A DNA stretch of 64,000 nucleotides, from contig JAJDCR010000024.1 in assembly GCA_029260735.1 (NCBI GenBank), positions 1 to 64,000 on the forward strand. The letters are read 5' to 3'. Below are positions 17,776 through 26,684 of the stretch, piece by piece (the stretch's first letter is position 1; the number at the start of each line of letters is the position of its first letter). The position numbers were made by a program, and so were the translations under genes. Under the pieces are notes generated by a model that worked only from the letters and a program-made list of their open reading frames with translations, made no database searches and was not told the DNA's origin. Source of the DNA: Planctomycetota bacterium (GTDB lineage: Bacteria > Planctomycetota > Uabimicrobiia > Uabimicrobiales > Uabimicrobiaceae).

Positions 17776-18837
17776 CTACTTCTTCTTTTGGTTTATCTTA
17801 ATTAAAGTAACAGAAGTTCCTCCTTGAGGAGTCTTTTTTATTTCGACTTGATCCATCATCTTTCTCATCAATAAAAACCCCATTCCCCGACCTGTTTGCT
17901 TAAAATTAGGTTTTTGAATTTCTCCTAGTCCCTCGCGATAAGTATTCTTTCCTGAGTCGGTAATCGTAATAGAAAATTTTTCCGCTGTAATATAAAGAGA
18001 TAAGCGAAGAAGTCTATTATGATCAAAAGAATGCGCGTGCTCAATTGCGTTAGAACATGCTTCGTCCACCACCATCGCAAAATTGGAGCAATCATCTTCG
18101 GAAAAATCTTCTACCGTAAAAGAGATAATAAAATCTCGAATTTTTTTCAAATGATTGGGGTCCGAAGGCAAACTAATCTCAATTCGGTTAGGTTGCCCAT
18201 GCTTCAATGGAGCCATAGGAAGAGAAGGCTTTAAAGGCTCAGAGATGAGACGCAAAGCACCATCTTGGTCAACGTAATGAATAACACTGCAATGAGGGCA
18301 TTTGTAATGCCCTGGTTTTCTAAACTTCACTTGTTTTTTACAGCTGGGACAATGTTTAATCAAAGGAAAAAGTTGTTTGGCTTCTTGGATTTTTGGAATA
18401 GTCAGCGTAGGAACTTTAGGTTTTGCAATGTTTTGGCTACTTACTGCCAAAAGATCGTCCTGAGTTTCAGAATGATGCCCAAGAGAAATCTTGGAAGTAC
18501 TTGCCAAAGCATCTTCTAGATTGGACTCAATTTGACAAACGGAATCTAAACCAAACATAGTCAATGTATCGCGAAAGTTTTTTTCCAACTTACAAAAAAT
18601 TATTCTTTTTTCCTCTTGATCGACAATTCGTGAAGAAAGAGCACCAAAACCTGTGCTATTCATATAGGTCAAGCCTTTCATCACAAAAATAACTATCGAA
18701 CAAGAACGGGCGAGAGTTTCATCTAAAAACTCAGAAAATCTATCTACATTTGATAAATCTACCTCGCCAGAAATTTGAGCAATTCCTATATTTTTATCGC
18801 CAGCATGATAGTCAAATTTTACTGTAAGAGTTTTCAT
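17776..18837 (-). CDS. STAS / zinc-ribbon / HATPase fusion (anti-sigma-type regulator)
   Basis: 353 residues. The start is the ATG at 18835-18837, which overlaps the rluD stop as ATGA; an in-frame ATG further upstream lies inside rluD and is rejected. Residues 1-112 are a STAS (anti-anti-sigma) domain with Ser61 in MNSTGFGAL, the position phosphorylated in SpoIIAA/RsbV. Residues about 163-183 are a CPSC...CPHC zinc ribbon. Residues about 225-350 are a RsbW/SpoIIAB-type HATPase: Glu259 and Asn263 in DEACSNAIEHA, then TDSGKN and GRGMGFLLMRKMMD. Usually the antagonist and its kinase are separate proteins; here both are in one chain. A SpoIIE/PP2C phosphatase gene is divergent 260 bp beyond rluD. 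Confidence 0.88.
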   Translation of the reverse strand: MKTLTVKFDYHAGDKNIGIAQISGEVDLSNVDRFSEFLDETLARSCSIVIFVMKGLTYMNSTGFGALSSRIVDQEEKRIIFCKLEKNFRDTLTMFGLDSVCQIESNLEDALASTSKISLGHHSETQDDLLAVSSQNIAKPKVPTLTIPKIQEAKQLFPLIKHCPSCKKQVKFRKPGHYKCPHCSVIHYVDQDGALRLISEPLKPSLPMAPLKHGQPNRIEISLPSDPNHLKKIRDFIISFTVEDFSEDDCSNFAMVVDEACSNAIEHAHSFDHNRLLRLSLYITAEKFSITITDSGKNTYREGLGEIQKPNFKQTGRGMGFLLMRKMMDQVEIKKTPQGGTSVTLIKINQKKK

Positions 18838-19916
18838 CGCAAGTCTTTCTCTTGGTAAGATTCCGAGAAATCGATTTTCTTGCTTGGCCAAATTTTTTGC
18901 AAAACTTGAAGCGTTCTCCAAAAGTCTTTCGCCAAGGGAGCCGTGAAAGTAACTGTTTTTCCATTTTCGGGATGCTGAAAAGAAATTTTCCAGGCATGAA
19001 GAGCTTGTCGATCCATGAGAAGATCAAAACCCTCAAAATAAGAATCAAAAGTAGATTTATGCTCCTCTTTTTCTTTGATTGACATTCTTTGCCAAATATC
19101 TTCTTTAACTAAAACCTCTTTAGCTCCATAAAGACTATCCGCTATGATAGGACACTCTTGATGTTTTAGATGGACTCTAATTTGGTGAGTTCTTCCTGTT
19201 TTAGGAAAAACATGCACTAGATCCATGTTAGGATATTTAGCTAAAACCCTGTAGGAAGTTTCTGCTGGTTTCCCCCCATGACTAACGCTCATTTTTTGCC
19301 GATTACGTCGATCCATTGCTAAAGGAAGAGCAACTATTCCCTCTTCTACAGAGAGATTTCCCTCCACTAAAGCAAGATACTCCTTGTGAGTTTCTCGCTT
19401 TTCAAATTGCTTAGCTAAAACAGCATGTGCTTGATTATTTTTTGCGATAACCAAGGCCCCTGTTGTACAACGATCCAAGCGATGCACGATCCCTGGGCGA
19501 TAATTATTAATGCTCGATAGCTCTTCAAAGTGGGCAACCAGAGCATTGACAAGAGTACCTGTGCTGTGACCTTTGGATGGATGAACAACCAGTCCTGAAG
19601 CCTTGTTTAAAATAACCAAAGAGGTATCTTCATAGATAATATCCAAAGGCATTTTCTCTGGCTTTATATGGAATTCTTCTAACTCTGGTAGAGTGAGAAG
19701 GATTCGAGAATTCTCTTTTAACTTTGCACTTGCTTTAACCTTTTTTCCATCAACCTCGATTTGCCCATTTTTGATCAAGTTTTTTAGAAAAGTTCTGGTA
19801 TAGTCAGGAAAACGATGGGCTAAATATTGGTCGAGACGAAGCCCCAAACAGTCTTCTTCTGTAAAGAAATCAAAGTTATTAGTTTTTTCTTGGTTGGGAA
19901 CTAGGGGATGCTGCAT
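18834..19916 (-). CDS. rluD: RluD-family 23S rRNA pseudouridine synthase
   Basis: 360 residues. An S4 RNA-binding domain (LRLDQYLAHRFPDYTRTFLKNL..GQIEVDG, split here for length, about 27-70) precedes the catalytic domain: RPGIVHRLDRCTTGALVIAK, with the catalytic Asp near 148, and KTGRTHQIRVHLKH. It converts specific uridines of 23S rRNA to pseudouridine (positions 1911/1915/1917 in E. coli RluD). RluA/C/D paralogs are hard to tell apart by eye, so the symbol is the best fit by architecture. It is translationally coupled (ATGA) to the STAS/HATPase gene. Confidence 0.9.
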   Translation of the reverse strand: MQHPLVPNQEKTNNFDFFTEEDCLGLRLDQYLAHRFPDYTRTFLKNLIKNGQIEVDGKKVKASAKLKENSRILLTLPELEEFHIKPEKMPLDIIYEDTSLVILNKASGLVVHPSKGHSTGTLVNALVAHFEELSSINNYRPGIVHRLDRCTTGALVIAKNNQAHAVLAKQFEKRETHKEYLALVEGNLSVEEGIVALPLAMDRRNRQKMSVSHGGKPAETSYRVLAKYPNMDLVHVFPKTGRTHQIRVHLKHQECPIIADSLYGAKEVLVKEDIWQRMSIKEKEEHKSTFDSYFEGFDLLMDRQALHAWKISFQHPENGKTVTFTAPLAKDFWRTLQVLQKIWPSKKIDFSESYQEKDLR

Positions 19917-20075
19917 AAACTTACTAAAGGCTCGAAAATTATTTTTTGGAAATCCCTAAATTTTTTCTTATTATAAATTACATAGGCAATAAAAATCAAG
20001 GGAAAAAGAGCCTTTTGGTCGTAATTCTAAAGATGAGTAATAAGCTTTCCTCAAAAAAACGCAAGAAACTGAGAT

Positions 20076-20104
20076 TTGACAAAGTTTGGAAGAAAGTTTA
20101 TAAT
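20076..20104 (+). promoter_or_regulatory. Consensus sigma-70 promoter for the FHA/phosphatase gene
   Basis: TTGACA (20076-20081), 17 bases, TATAAT (20099-20104): a perfect consensus match. It implies a leader of about 65 bases. Confidence 0.8.
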
Positions 20105-20174
20105 CCCTAAGTTACAGATCTAAAGAATTTTATCATAGTCCCTTTTGGCACCATTTTAGGTAGGCTCGACTGTT

Positions 20175-22244
20175 ATGACCTTTAGGGTTTCTCTCCATCT
20201 CCAGGAAGCTGGCAAAGAACCGCGAACGGTTTATAGTGATTTAACGCCCGGTGACACTCTCATTATGGGTAGAGGGCAAAATGTGCAATTATGGGTTAAC
20301 GATAAAAACATCTCTCGTGAACATTGCAAAGTCATCTGCGAAAATCAAAAGCTTTATGTAGAAGACTTAGCTAGTCGTAACGGTACTTTTGTTGATGGAG
20401 AAAGAATAAAAGGTCGAGTAGAGTTACTTAGTGGACAACAAATTCGCTTAGCTAGCACTAGCTCTATCCAAGTCTCTTATCAAAAAAACCAAGCCGTAGC
20501 AACGCGACCTCAACGGATTCAAAATACCCCCGTTAGTAGTATTCCTATTGACGAAGTTGATCGTGCAAGTACAGCCCAAGTAACTCATAAAGTGGCTCGC
20601 CCTTCTATAAGCGGACGAGTTCAAACAGCAACAATAGGCTCCTCTAATCTAAATCTGCCCTCCCGAGAATTTTCTTTGGTCGGAGAAACTTTTAATGGAT
20701 ACAAAGTTGAATCTCGCATCGGAGTGGGAGGAATGGCTATTGTTTATAAGGGGATTCAGCTAGGACTGGGACGGGAAGTTGCCATCAAAACTCTTTCTCA
20801 TCGGCTTATCCAAAACCCTAAAGCGATCAAGAGATTTCTCAATGTAGCCAAACTATCTGGACAGCTCTCCCATCCTAACATTGTTCAAATTTATGACAGC
20901 GGTAGTTTAGATGAGTTTGGTATCTATTATATAGTCATGGAGTATGTTAAAGGAAAGAGCCTTAACCATATATTGAAAGATAGCAGTAGGCTTGGTTTAG
21001 AAAGAGCTTGTGAAATAATAGGACACTTAGCTGGTACATTGTCTTATGCTCATAAAAGAAATATCATTCACCGTGACATTAATCCTTCCAATATTTTAAT
21101 AGGGGAGGAAGATGTTCCCAAGATTATTGGCCTAGGACTATCAAAAAGCTTAGACGATGAGTTCTCTTCTTTAACTCAACCTGGTCAAAGTATGGGAATG
21201 GTGGGGTACATCGCTCCGGAACAACTTCTCGATGCAGCACAAGCAGATCACAGATCTGATATTTACTCTCTTGGGGCAGTTTTTTATCGCTGTGTCTGTG
21301 GCTCTACTCCCTATGAAACAAAAAATATGCGAGAGTACTTCAACTGCATCCATAACAAAGTTCCTCCTATTCCTCCCCAAGAGCTTTGCCCAGAAATCCC
21401 CGATCAGATTAGCTATATGATCTTGAAGGCCCTTGCTCATGAAGCAGACCAACGCTATGGAAATATTGAAGAATTTATCTCTTCGTTAAAAAGTTTTCTC
21501 TCTCCTCGACAAGGAGAGGAGGGAGTTCAAAAGGCTCGTAAACAGCTTATGGCAATGCTCCCTTCTCGAACATCTGTTCCTGGATTAGAGTTTGAGTCTA
21601 TTTATAAGCCTTGCGAAGAAATCGGGGGGGATTTCTATGATTTTATCGAGCTAGGAAATCAAAAAATTGGAATTGTTATTGGAGATGTTTCGGGACACGG
21701 GGCAGAAGCGGCCGTTGTTGTGGGGATGATTAAAGCGACCATTAAAATTTTTGGTAAGCAGTTTGATGAAACTCACAATGTAATGCGCCAAGCTAATAAA
21801 GAGATCTATCCTGATTTAGATGCCACAACATTTGCAACAGCCTTTTATGGGGTCATTGATCTAAACAAAAGGACTCTGACTTTTTCCCGAGCTGGACACA
21901 ACCCTTTGATCATTTATAATCCCAACAGAAAGCCAAAACTACAGACTTTCCACCCAAAGGGAATGGTATTGGGGATGTTCAAAAAATGTGAATGTGAAGA
22001 AATGACCATTCCCTTAGAGGACAATGATTACATTATCCAATATACCGATGGCATTACCGAAGCGATGAACGCAGAGAAAGAAGAGTTTGGACTCCCTCTT
22101 TTATGTGAGACCATTGAGCAAGAAAAGAACAATGATCTAAAAGAAATTCTCCAATCGATAGAGCAAGCCGTTAACAAGTTTACTCATAATCAGCCTCAAG
22201 AAGATGACATTGCTCTTATCGGAATAAAAGTATTAAAAAGATAG
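20175..22244 (+). CDS. FHA / Ser-Thr pseudokinase / SpoIIE-type PP2C phosphatase
   Basis: 689 residues, no membrane segment. Residues about 5-100 are an FHA phosphothreonine-binding domain (MGRGQN, ISREHCK, DLASRNGTFVDG). Residues about 175-440 have a protein-kinase fold with a glycine loop (IGVGGMAIVYKG) and Lys205 in VAIK, but the alpha-C Glu position is Val224, the catalytic loop reads HRDINPSN (Lys to Asn303) and the DFG is GLG (319-321). This portion is therefore probably a pseudokinase. Residues about 470-689 are an intact SpoIIE/RsbU-like PP2C phosphatase (GGDFYDF, GDVSGHGAEA, FSRAGHNPL, YTDGITEA). It likely dephosphorylates STAS proteins; the STAS/HATPase fusion is encoded nearby in the opposite direction. 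The FHA and pseudokinase parts would be the sensor. Confidence 0.92.
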   Translation: MTFRVSLHLQEAGKEPRTVYSDLTPGDTLIMGRGQNVQLWVNDKNISREHCKVICENQKLYVEDLASRNGTFVDGERIKGRVELLSGQQIRLASTSSIQVSYQKNQAVATRPQRIQNTPVSSIPIDEVDRASTAQVTHKVARPSISGRVQTATIGSSNLNLPSREFSLVGETFNGYKVESRIGVGGMAIVYKGIQLGLGREVAIKTLSHRLIQNPKAIKRFLNVAKLSGQLSHPNIVQIYDSGSLDEFGIYYIVMEYVKGKSLNHILKDSSRLGLERACEIIGHLAGTLSYAHKRNIIHRDINPSNILIGEEDVPKIIGLGLSKSLDDEFSSLTQPGQSMGMVGYIAPEQLLDAAQADHRSDIYSLGAVFYRCVCGSTPYETKNMREYFNCIHNKVPPIPPQELCPEIPDQISYMILKALAHEADQRYGNIEEFISSLKSFLSPRQGEEGVQKARKQLMAMLPSRTSVPGLEFESIYKPCEEIGGDFYDFIELGNQKIGIVIGDVSGHGAEAAVVVGMIKATIKIFGKQFDETHNVMRQANKEIYPDLDATTFATAFYGVIDLNKRTLTFSRAGHNPLIIYNPNRKPKLQTFHPKGMVLGMFKKCECEEMTIPLEDNDYIIQYTDGITEAMNAEKEEFGLPLLCETIEQEKNNDLKEILQSIEQAVNKFTHNQPQEDDIALIGIKVLKR

Positions 22245-22293
22245 TGTTTTACACAACGTCTCTAAAAGAAGCTGAGCAAGAAAGCTAGATAAT

Positions 22294-22902
22294 CTAGGAA
22301 GCTTTGATAAGTTTGTCTTTATTTTGGGACCACCATTCTTCCCACTGATCGACTCTTTTTTCTCTATCTTCCAATGGATCATTGTGATCATAGCTGAAAG
22401 TAAGGTTAAATGAGCTAAAAAGAACTCTCTTTGCTATTTTACGTACGTAGGGTTCTTTGGCTCGTAAAGCGGAAATAAGAATAGGTACTCCTCGGTAGTC
22501 CTTCATTTCACAAAGAACACTAGCTGCTTCCATTTGAACCTTAGGAGACTGGTCAAGGAGACGAGAGGCAATAACGGAACGATACTTTAAAACGGCATTG
22601 GGATTTTGTTCTCTATAAATTTCTCCCATACAAAAAATGCACCCAATGCGAATCAAGGTTGAGTTACTAGAAGTATGTTCACTAAGCATAGGAAGAGCTT
22701 CAACGCCATAGTCATTGACAATCTTTTTGCAAAGACGATGATACTCTGCACCTTTCACAATTTGCATTAGCTCAATAAAATTTAAAAGATCGTTTTCTCT
22801 TTCGGTAAGTTCTTCTTTATTATTGGTACTAGCACATCCTATCATTAAGGTGAAAGCACAAAAAAAGAGGCATATTTTTTGGATAAACTGTTCTGTTACC
22901 AT
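22294..22902 (-). CDS. HEAT-repeat lipoprotein
   Basis: 202 residues. A lipoprotein signal ends in LMIGC (Cys near 23), so the mature protein is lipid-anchored. Residues about 60-165 contain HEAT/PBS-type helical repeats (TLIRIGCIFCMGEIYRE, SPKVQMEAASVLCEMKD, EPYVRKIAKRVLFSS). A Trp-rich tail (WEEWWSQNKDKL) ends the protein. The likely role is a protein-binding scaffold in the envelope; the partner is unknown. It is convergent with the FHA/phosphatase gene. Confidence 0.8.
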   Translation of the reverse strand: MVTEQFIQKICLFFCAFTLMIGCASTNNKEELTERENDLLNFIELMQIVKGAEYHRLCKKIVNDYGVEALPMLSEHTSSNSTLIRIGCIFCMGEIYREQNPNAVLKYRSVIASRLLDQSPKVQMEAASVLCEMKDYRGVPILISALRAKEPYVRKIAKRVLFSSFNLTFSYDHNDPLEDREKRVDQWEEWWSQNKDKLIKAS

Positions 22903-23153
22903 ATTAACTCCTGGGACTCAAAAAACTATTTTTGAAAATACCCTAACCAAACTGTAACGAAGTTGGCCGCGAATAACCCAAGTAATTATATAGTAAATGA
23001 TGTCCAAACATCAATAGAAAATAAGCGCTGTCGGAAAAAGAGAAAGGAGGTTGTTTAATTACTAAAATCTAAGTCTTAGGTGGCTTAGAACTTGAGACTA
23101 TCTAAAAAATAACTTTTTCGATAGCCCCAGAAAGTAATTATACAAAATCTACT

Positions 23154-24509
23154 ATGAAGCACTATTTCGCTGTCTTGCTAATATCTATTTATTTAGCTCC
23201 CTGTATTTTAGCCCAAGATACATCACTGTATCATAAAGTCTCTATTCTGGGTAAAGCTTACACAAAGACTCAAACGGAAAAAGTTGAGAAAACTCTCGAA
23301 AAAATGATCACTAGCAGTCTCGCTGATCAAAAATGTATTTTTGTGGAGAATTCTTCTGCTCGGACAATTTTTGAAAGCTACAATCCAGAATTTGATTTCA
23401 TGAAATCTTCTGTTTCTCAAGCTGATCGTAAAAAGCTAAAAGAAAAGGGAATAGATTATCTCATTATTGCAGGGATATCCTCCAAATCCAAAAAATACAG
23501 TGTATTTTATCGGATTATGAACACTAGCGAAGAAAAAAAAGAAGAACGCTCGCTTTTACGATCGTTATCGGCAAAAGAAGTTCGAGCAGCTTTGAAAAAA
23601 GCTTTAGCTAGTACAGATTTTTATCAATCCATTGCCCAAGAAAAACCCCGTCCTATTCTTTACGGTTGGTTCGAGGAAGAACTTTCTGATCTAATCAAAA
23701 AAGGAAAAGAACTCGGAACTTATTTACGAACTATAGACAACTCCACTATGGTTTATGTAGCGGCGGGACCTTTTCTTGCAAAGCAAAATGAGAAAACAGA
23801 AGAACGCAATCTACCTTCGTTTTATATAGATAAGTACGAAGTGAGTAATGAGCAATACTGTTTATTCTTAAACACCACCCAGAAAACAGAAGACGAAAAA
23901 GGCAACTCTTACATCGATTTCAACAATACCTATTGTTCCATCGAGAAAAAAGAAGAAGGATATCAAGTAAAAACAGGGAAAGAAAAACATCCTGTCATTT
24001 CGGTTTCTTGGTACGGAGCAAAAGCTTACTGCAAATGGGTAGGAGGAAATTTACCTAGCCTAGACCAATGGAATAAAACCCTTCAAGGAGGAACAAAAAC
24101 TCCTGGTTGGACAAACTCAAGCTCTTCATCAAGCGTGCTGTGGCAAGAAAATGAAGAACCTCATCGATTATTTCCTTGGGGCAATGATCAGCCTAGTTCT
24201 TTCGTTCAGCGTTGTAACTATAAAAGTAATAACAACGTCGATGGATATGCCTGGACTTCTCCTGTTTTTGCTTTTACAGGAATCGGCGATTCTCCTTATG
24301 GATGCTCTAATATGGCAGGAAATGTCTGGGAATGGTCTCAAGAGAACTTTAACCAAGAACACGAAGGAACTATTGAGAAACAATGCTTAGGAGGTTCTTG
24401 GGGCAGTGATGTCCAAAAAATCCAAAGAGATTTTCGCTTTGGCCTGAGCCCTCATATAGCTCACAATGATTTAGGATTTCGAGTGTGCTATAACCTCGAA
24501 AAGGAGTAA
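23154..24509 (+). CDS. Secreted SUMF/FGE-fold protein with N-terminal CsgG/TolB-like domain
   Basis: 451 residues. A signal peptide (about 1-20, ending APCILAQ) precedes an alpha/beta domain at about 25-165 that looks like the CsgG/TolB-N class by its strand pattern (weak). Residues about 200-448 are the FGE-sulfatase fold: MVYVAAGPFL, IDKYEVSNEQYCLFL, HPVISVSWYGAKAYCKWVGG, NMAGNVWEWSQENF, LGGSWGSD, LGFRVCYN. The C-terminal region lacks the active-site Cys motif of true formylglycine-generating enzymes, so a binding or structural role is more likely. A hairpin at 24545-24582 follows. Confidence 0.85.
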   Translation: MKHYFAVLLISIYLAPCILAQDTSLYHKVSILGKAYTKTQTEKVEKTLEKMITSSLADQKCIFVENSSARTIFESYNPEFDFMKSSVSQADRKKLKEKGIDYLIIAGISSKSKKYSVFYRIMNTSEEKKEERSLLRSLSAKEVRAALKKALASTDFYQSIAQEKPRPILYGWFEEELSDLIKKGKELGTYLRTIDNSTMVYVAAGPFLAKQNEKTEERNLPSFYIDKYEVSNEQYCLFLNTTQKTEDEKGNSYIDFNNTYCSIEKKEEGYQVKTGKEKHPVISVSWYGAKAYCKWVGGNLPSLDQWNKTLQGGTKTPGWTNSSSSSSVLWQENEEPHRLFPWGNDQPSSFVQRCNYKSNNNVDGYAWTSPVFAFTGIGDSPYGCSNMAGNVWEWSQENFNQEHEGTIEKQCLGGSWGSDVQKIQRDFRFGLSPHIAHNDLGFRVCYNLEKE

Positions 24510-24544
24510 GCAGTATTGAAAACTAAAAGACTCGCCTCTTAGCT

Positions 24545-24582
24545 GTTACAATAGGTTACATTAATCTGTAACCTATGGTAAC
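24545..24582. terminator. 16-base inverted repeat after the SUMF gene
   Basis: GTTACAATAGGTTACA (24545-24560) and TGTAACCTATGGTAAC (24567-24582) pair with one mismatch around a 6-base loop, followed by TTAGTTTT. This is terminator-like, though an operator cannot be excluded. Confidence 0.5.
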
Positions 24583-24697
24583 TTAGTTTTCTCTCAAAAG
24601 ACTATGGATAAGAAAAATAAATTCTTAAACCATTACTCTTTAGGAACTTAGTATTTTACCCTTTTTGTTTGGTATTTTTTTTGCATAGAGTTTAATA

Positions 24698-24750
24698 TTA
24701 GAAGTAAATATTTAGAAGTTAAAATAGAATTAAAGTTTAGAAGTTAAAAT
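24698..24750 (+). promoter_or_regulatory. Three direct repeats in the leader of the C25 peptidase gene
   Basis: TTAGAAGTAAATAT (24698-24711), TTAGAAGTTAAAAT (24712-24725) and TTAGAAGTTAAAAT (24737-24750). The last two are identical. They lie 65-120 bases before the ATG, in a 307-bp AT-rich gap. They may be binding sites or part of the mRNA leader; no function is shown. A stem (AGTGGT...ACCACT, about 24756-24781) lies between them and AAGGAG. Confidence 0.4.
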
Positions 24751-24816
24751 TTTGTAGTGGTCGTCGTTCAAAACAACCACTGATACTGTTTTATTGCAAT
24801 AAAAGGAGCGCTCTAT

Positions 24817-26574
24817 ATGAGTTTTCGCAAAATTCTTATGGTTTCCTTACTTGTTTTTTGTGTCTCTGGAAGTACCCTTTTCGCTGATTGGTACTCTCTT
24901 AATGATTCTCGAGAAAAATCAAATGTACAAGTAAACGTGTTAAGTTCTTCTAACGAAGAAGTAACTCTAGAGGTAACCATTCCTGGCTTTGAAATTGATC
25001 ACGTCAAAGTCCCTGGAAAAACCTGTGTTATGATTAATATTCCTGGAGCTTCTTGGCTGATGGATAAAGGTTTTCCTGTTCTTCCTAAACTAACCTCACT
25101 TGTTCGCGTCAATGATTTTGGTGCTGCTAAAATTGAAGTTGTTTCTAAAGAAGAAGTTGAACTTGATCTTCATGCTGCTATTCTTCCCTCTAAAGGTCAC
25201 CTCACAAGAGATATCAATCCTAATGACGTACCTTATGAGTTTGGTCCTGTTTACGATGAAAACATTTACTACATCGATCGTCAAAAACAATTCCAAATCG
25301 GTCGTGAATTCCTTCTTCGCGATGTTCGTGGTGTTCGTTTAGAAGTTCTCCCTGTTCGGGTTAACCATGTCACCATGAAAATGCAAGTCATCAAAAAAGC
25401 TGTTATCCGAATCACTTCTGAAGGAGTTGGTGCGGCTAACATGATGTCTACTTCTCAAACAGCCCCTACAGCTGAGTTCTCTGAGCTTTACAGCAACGCT
25501 TTCGTAAACTACGAAGCTCCTATCGGAACTGCTGCAAACGAAAAGAACAAAACTCTAGTTGTAGTTACTGCTGCTAAGTACGAAAGTCTTCTTGGCGACT
25601 GGTTAGAGTGGAAAAAAGCTCGCGGTTACACTGTAACTGTAAAAACAGTTGATGGCGAATCTGCTGACGAAATCAAAAGTTTCTTCCAAGCACAATTCGA
25701 CGCTAAAAAGTTTGGTTACGCTGTTCTAGTTGGTGATGTTGATACTGTTCCTACCCTTAAAGGTAAATACGAACGTGCTTACTCTGATCCTTGCTACATG
25801 TGTCTAGCTGGTGACGATAACTACCAAGATGCTTACATCTCTCGTATTTCTGGAAACACAAACGAAGAGATTACTGTTCAACTGGACAAAATCATTCGTT
25901 ACGAAAAAAGTGCTAAGCCAGGTGATTGGTTCAGCCAAGGACTTACTATTGCGAGTAACGAAGGTAGCATCAAAGACTACGATCGTGCTAACTGGCTTAT
26001 CAACGGTGGTGGAAAAAACCAAAAACAACCTGTTAAAGCAGGTGGTTTAAAAGGTGCTGGTTTCGGCAAATTCTTCACTCAATATGCTCCTAACGCTTCC
26101 AAGCGTGGTGTTGCTGAAGCTATCCACAGTGGAACTGGAATCATCTGCTACATCGGTCACGGAAGTACAACTTCTTGGGCGACTAGTGGTTTCAGCACTT
26201 GGGATATCAAAGAACTAAACAACGGCGAAATGCTACCAGTTATCTGGAGTGTCGCTTGTGTTAATGGTAAATTCCAAATCCGCGAATGTTTTGCTGAAGC
26301 ATGGCTACGTCAACCCAATGGTGGTGCTGTAGCTGTTGAAGCTGCTTCTACTAACGAAGCTTGGGTTCCTCCATGCGACAAGCAAGCTGCAACCGTCAAC
26401 GCTTACATCAACAATTCTCATCGCACTTTTGGTGCTTTGGAAATGGCCGGACGTCTTTGCGCTCTAGAAGTTTGGGGTGACAGTGATCGTTCTCAAGGAA
26501 CTCAGTTAGCTGAACAATGTAACTTGTTCGGTGACTGCACCATGGAAGTTCACTATCCTAAAAAATCTCAGTAA
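24817..26574 (+). CDS. Secreted gingipain-fold cysteine peptidase (family C25-like)
   Basis: 585 residues. A signal peptide (about 1-23, ending TLFA) is followed by a propeptide-like beta-rich region to about residue 240 (FPVLPKLTSLVRV). The caspase-like C25 catalytic region starts at KTLVVVTAAKYESLLGDWLE and shows VLVGDVDTVP, YISRISGNTNEEI, the catalytic His448 in YIGHGSTTSW and Cys481 in WSVACVNGKF. It ends soon after LFGDCTMEV and has no C-terminal Ig-like or type IX sorting domain, unlike Porphyromonas gingipains. Codon choice leans strongly to GTT, GCT, CGT and AAC, and it has a good AAGGAG site and a strong terminator, all suggesting high expression. Confidence 0.9.
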   Translation: MSFRKILMVSLLVFCVSGSTLFADWYSLNDSREKSNVQVNVLSSSNEEVTLEVTIPGFEIDHVKVPGKTCVMINIPGASWLMDKGFPVLPKLTSLVRVNDFGAAKIEVVSKEEVELDLHAAILPSKGHLTRDINPNDVPYEFGPVYDENIYYIDRQKQFQIGREFLLRDVRGVRLEVLPVRVNHVTMKMQVIKKAVIRITSEGVGAANMMSTSQTAPTAEFSELYSNAFVNYEAPIGTAANEKNKTLVVVTAAKYESLLGDWLEWKKARGYTVTVKTVDGESADEIKSFFQAQFDAKKFGYAVLVGDVDTVPTLKGKYERAYSDPCYMCLAGDDNYQDAYISRISGNTNEEITVQLDKIIRYEKSAKPGDWFSQGLTIASNEGSIKDYDRANWLINGGGKNQKQPVKAGGLKGAGFGKFFTQYAPNASKRGVAEAIHSGTGIICYIGHGSTTSWATSGFSTWDIKELNNGEMLPVIWSVACVNGKFQIRECFAEAWLRQPNGGAVAVEAASTNEAWVPPCDKQAATVNAYINNSHRTFGALEMAGRLCALEVWGDSDRSQGTQLAEQCNLFGDCTMEVHYPKKSQ

Positions 26575-26601
26575 TAGTTTCTAAACTAGCTACTGATTCC
26601 T

Positions 26602-26636
26602 AAAAAAAAGCGAGAGGTTATCCTCTCGCTTTTTTT
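26602..26636. terminator. Strong bidirectional rho-independent terminator
   Basis: An A-run plus GCGAGAGG, a short loop, then CCTCTCGC and seven T. It directly follows the C25 peptidase gene. Confidence 0.9.
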
Positions 26637-26684
26637 ATTGGCATTTTTCGCTAAATTTGCTACATTCCTGGGGCTGAAACCTCA

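Noticed and set aside
18838-18921. Longer start of the STAS/HATPase gene
   Set aside because: It would lie inside rluD; the ATGA overlap at 18834-18837 gives a natural start just before the STAS domain.
22280-22300. CTAGAT-ATCTAG palindrome between convergent genes
   Set aside because: Six-base arms with no T run; could be chance.
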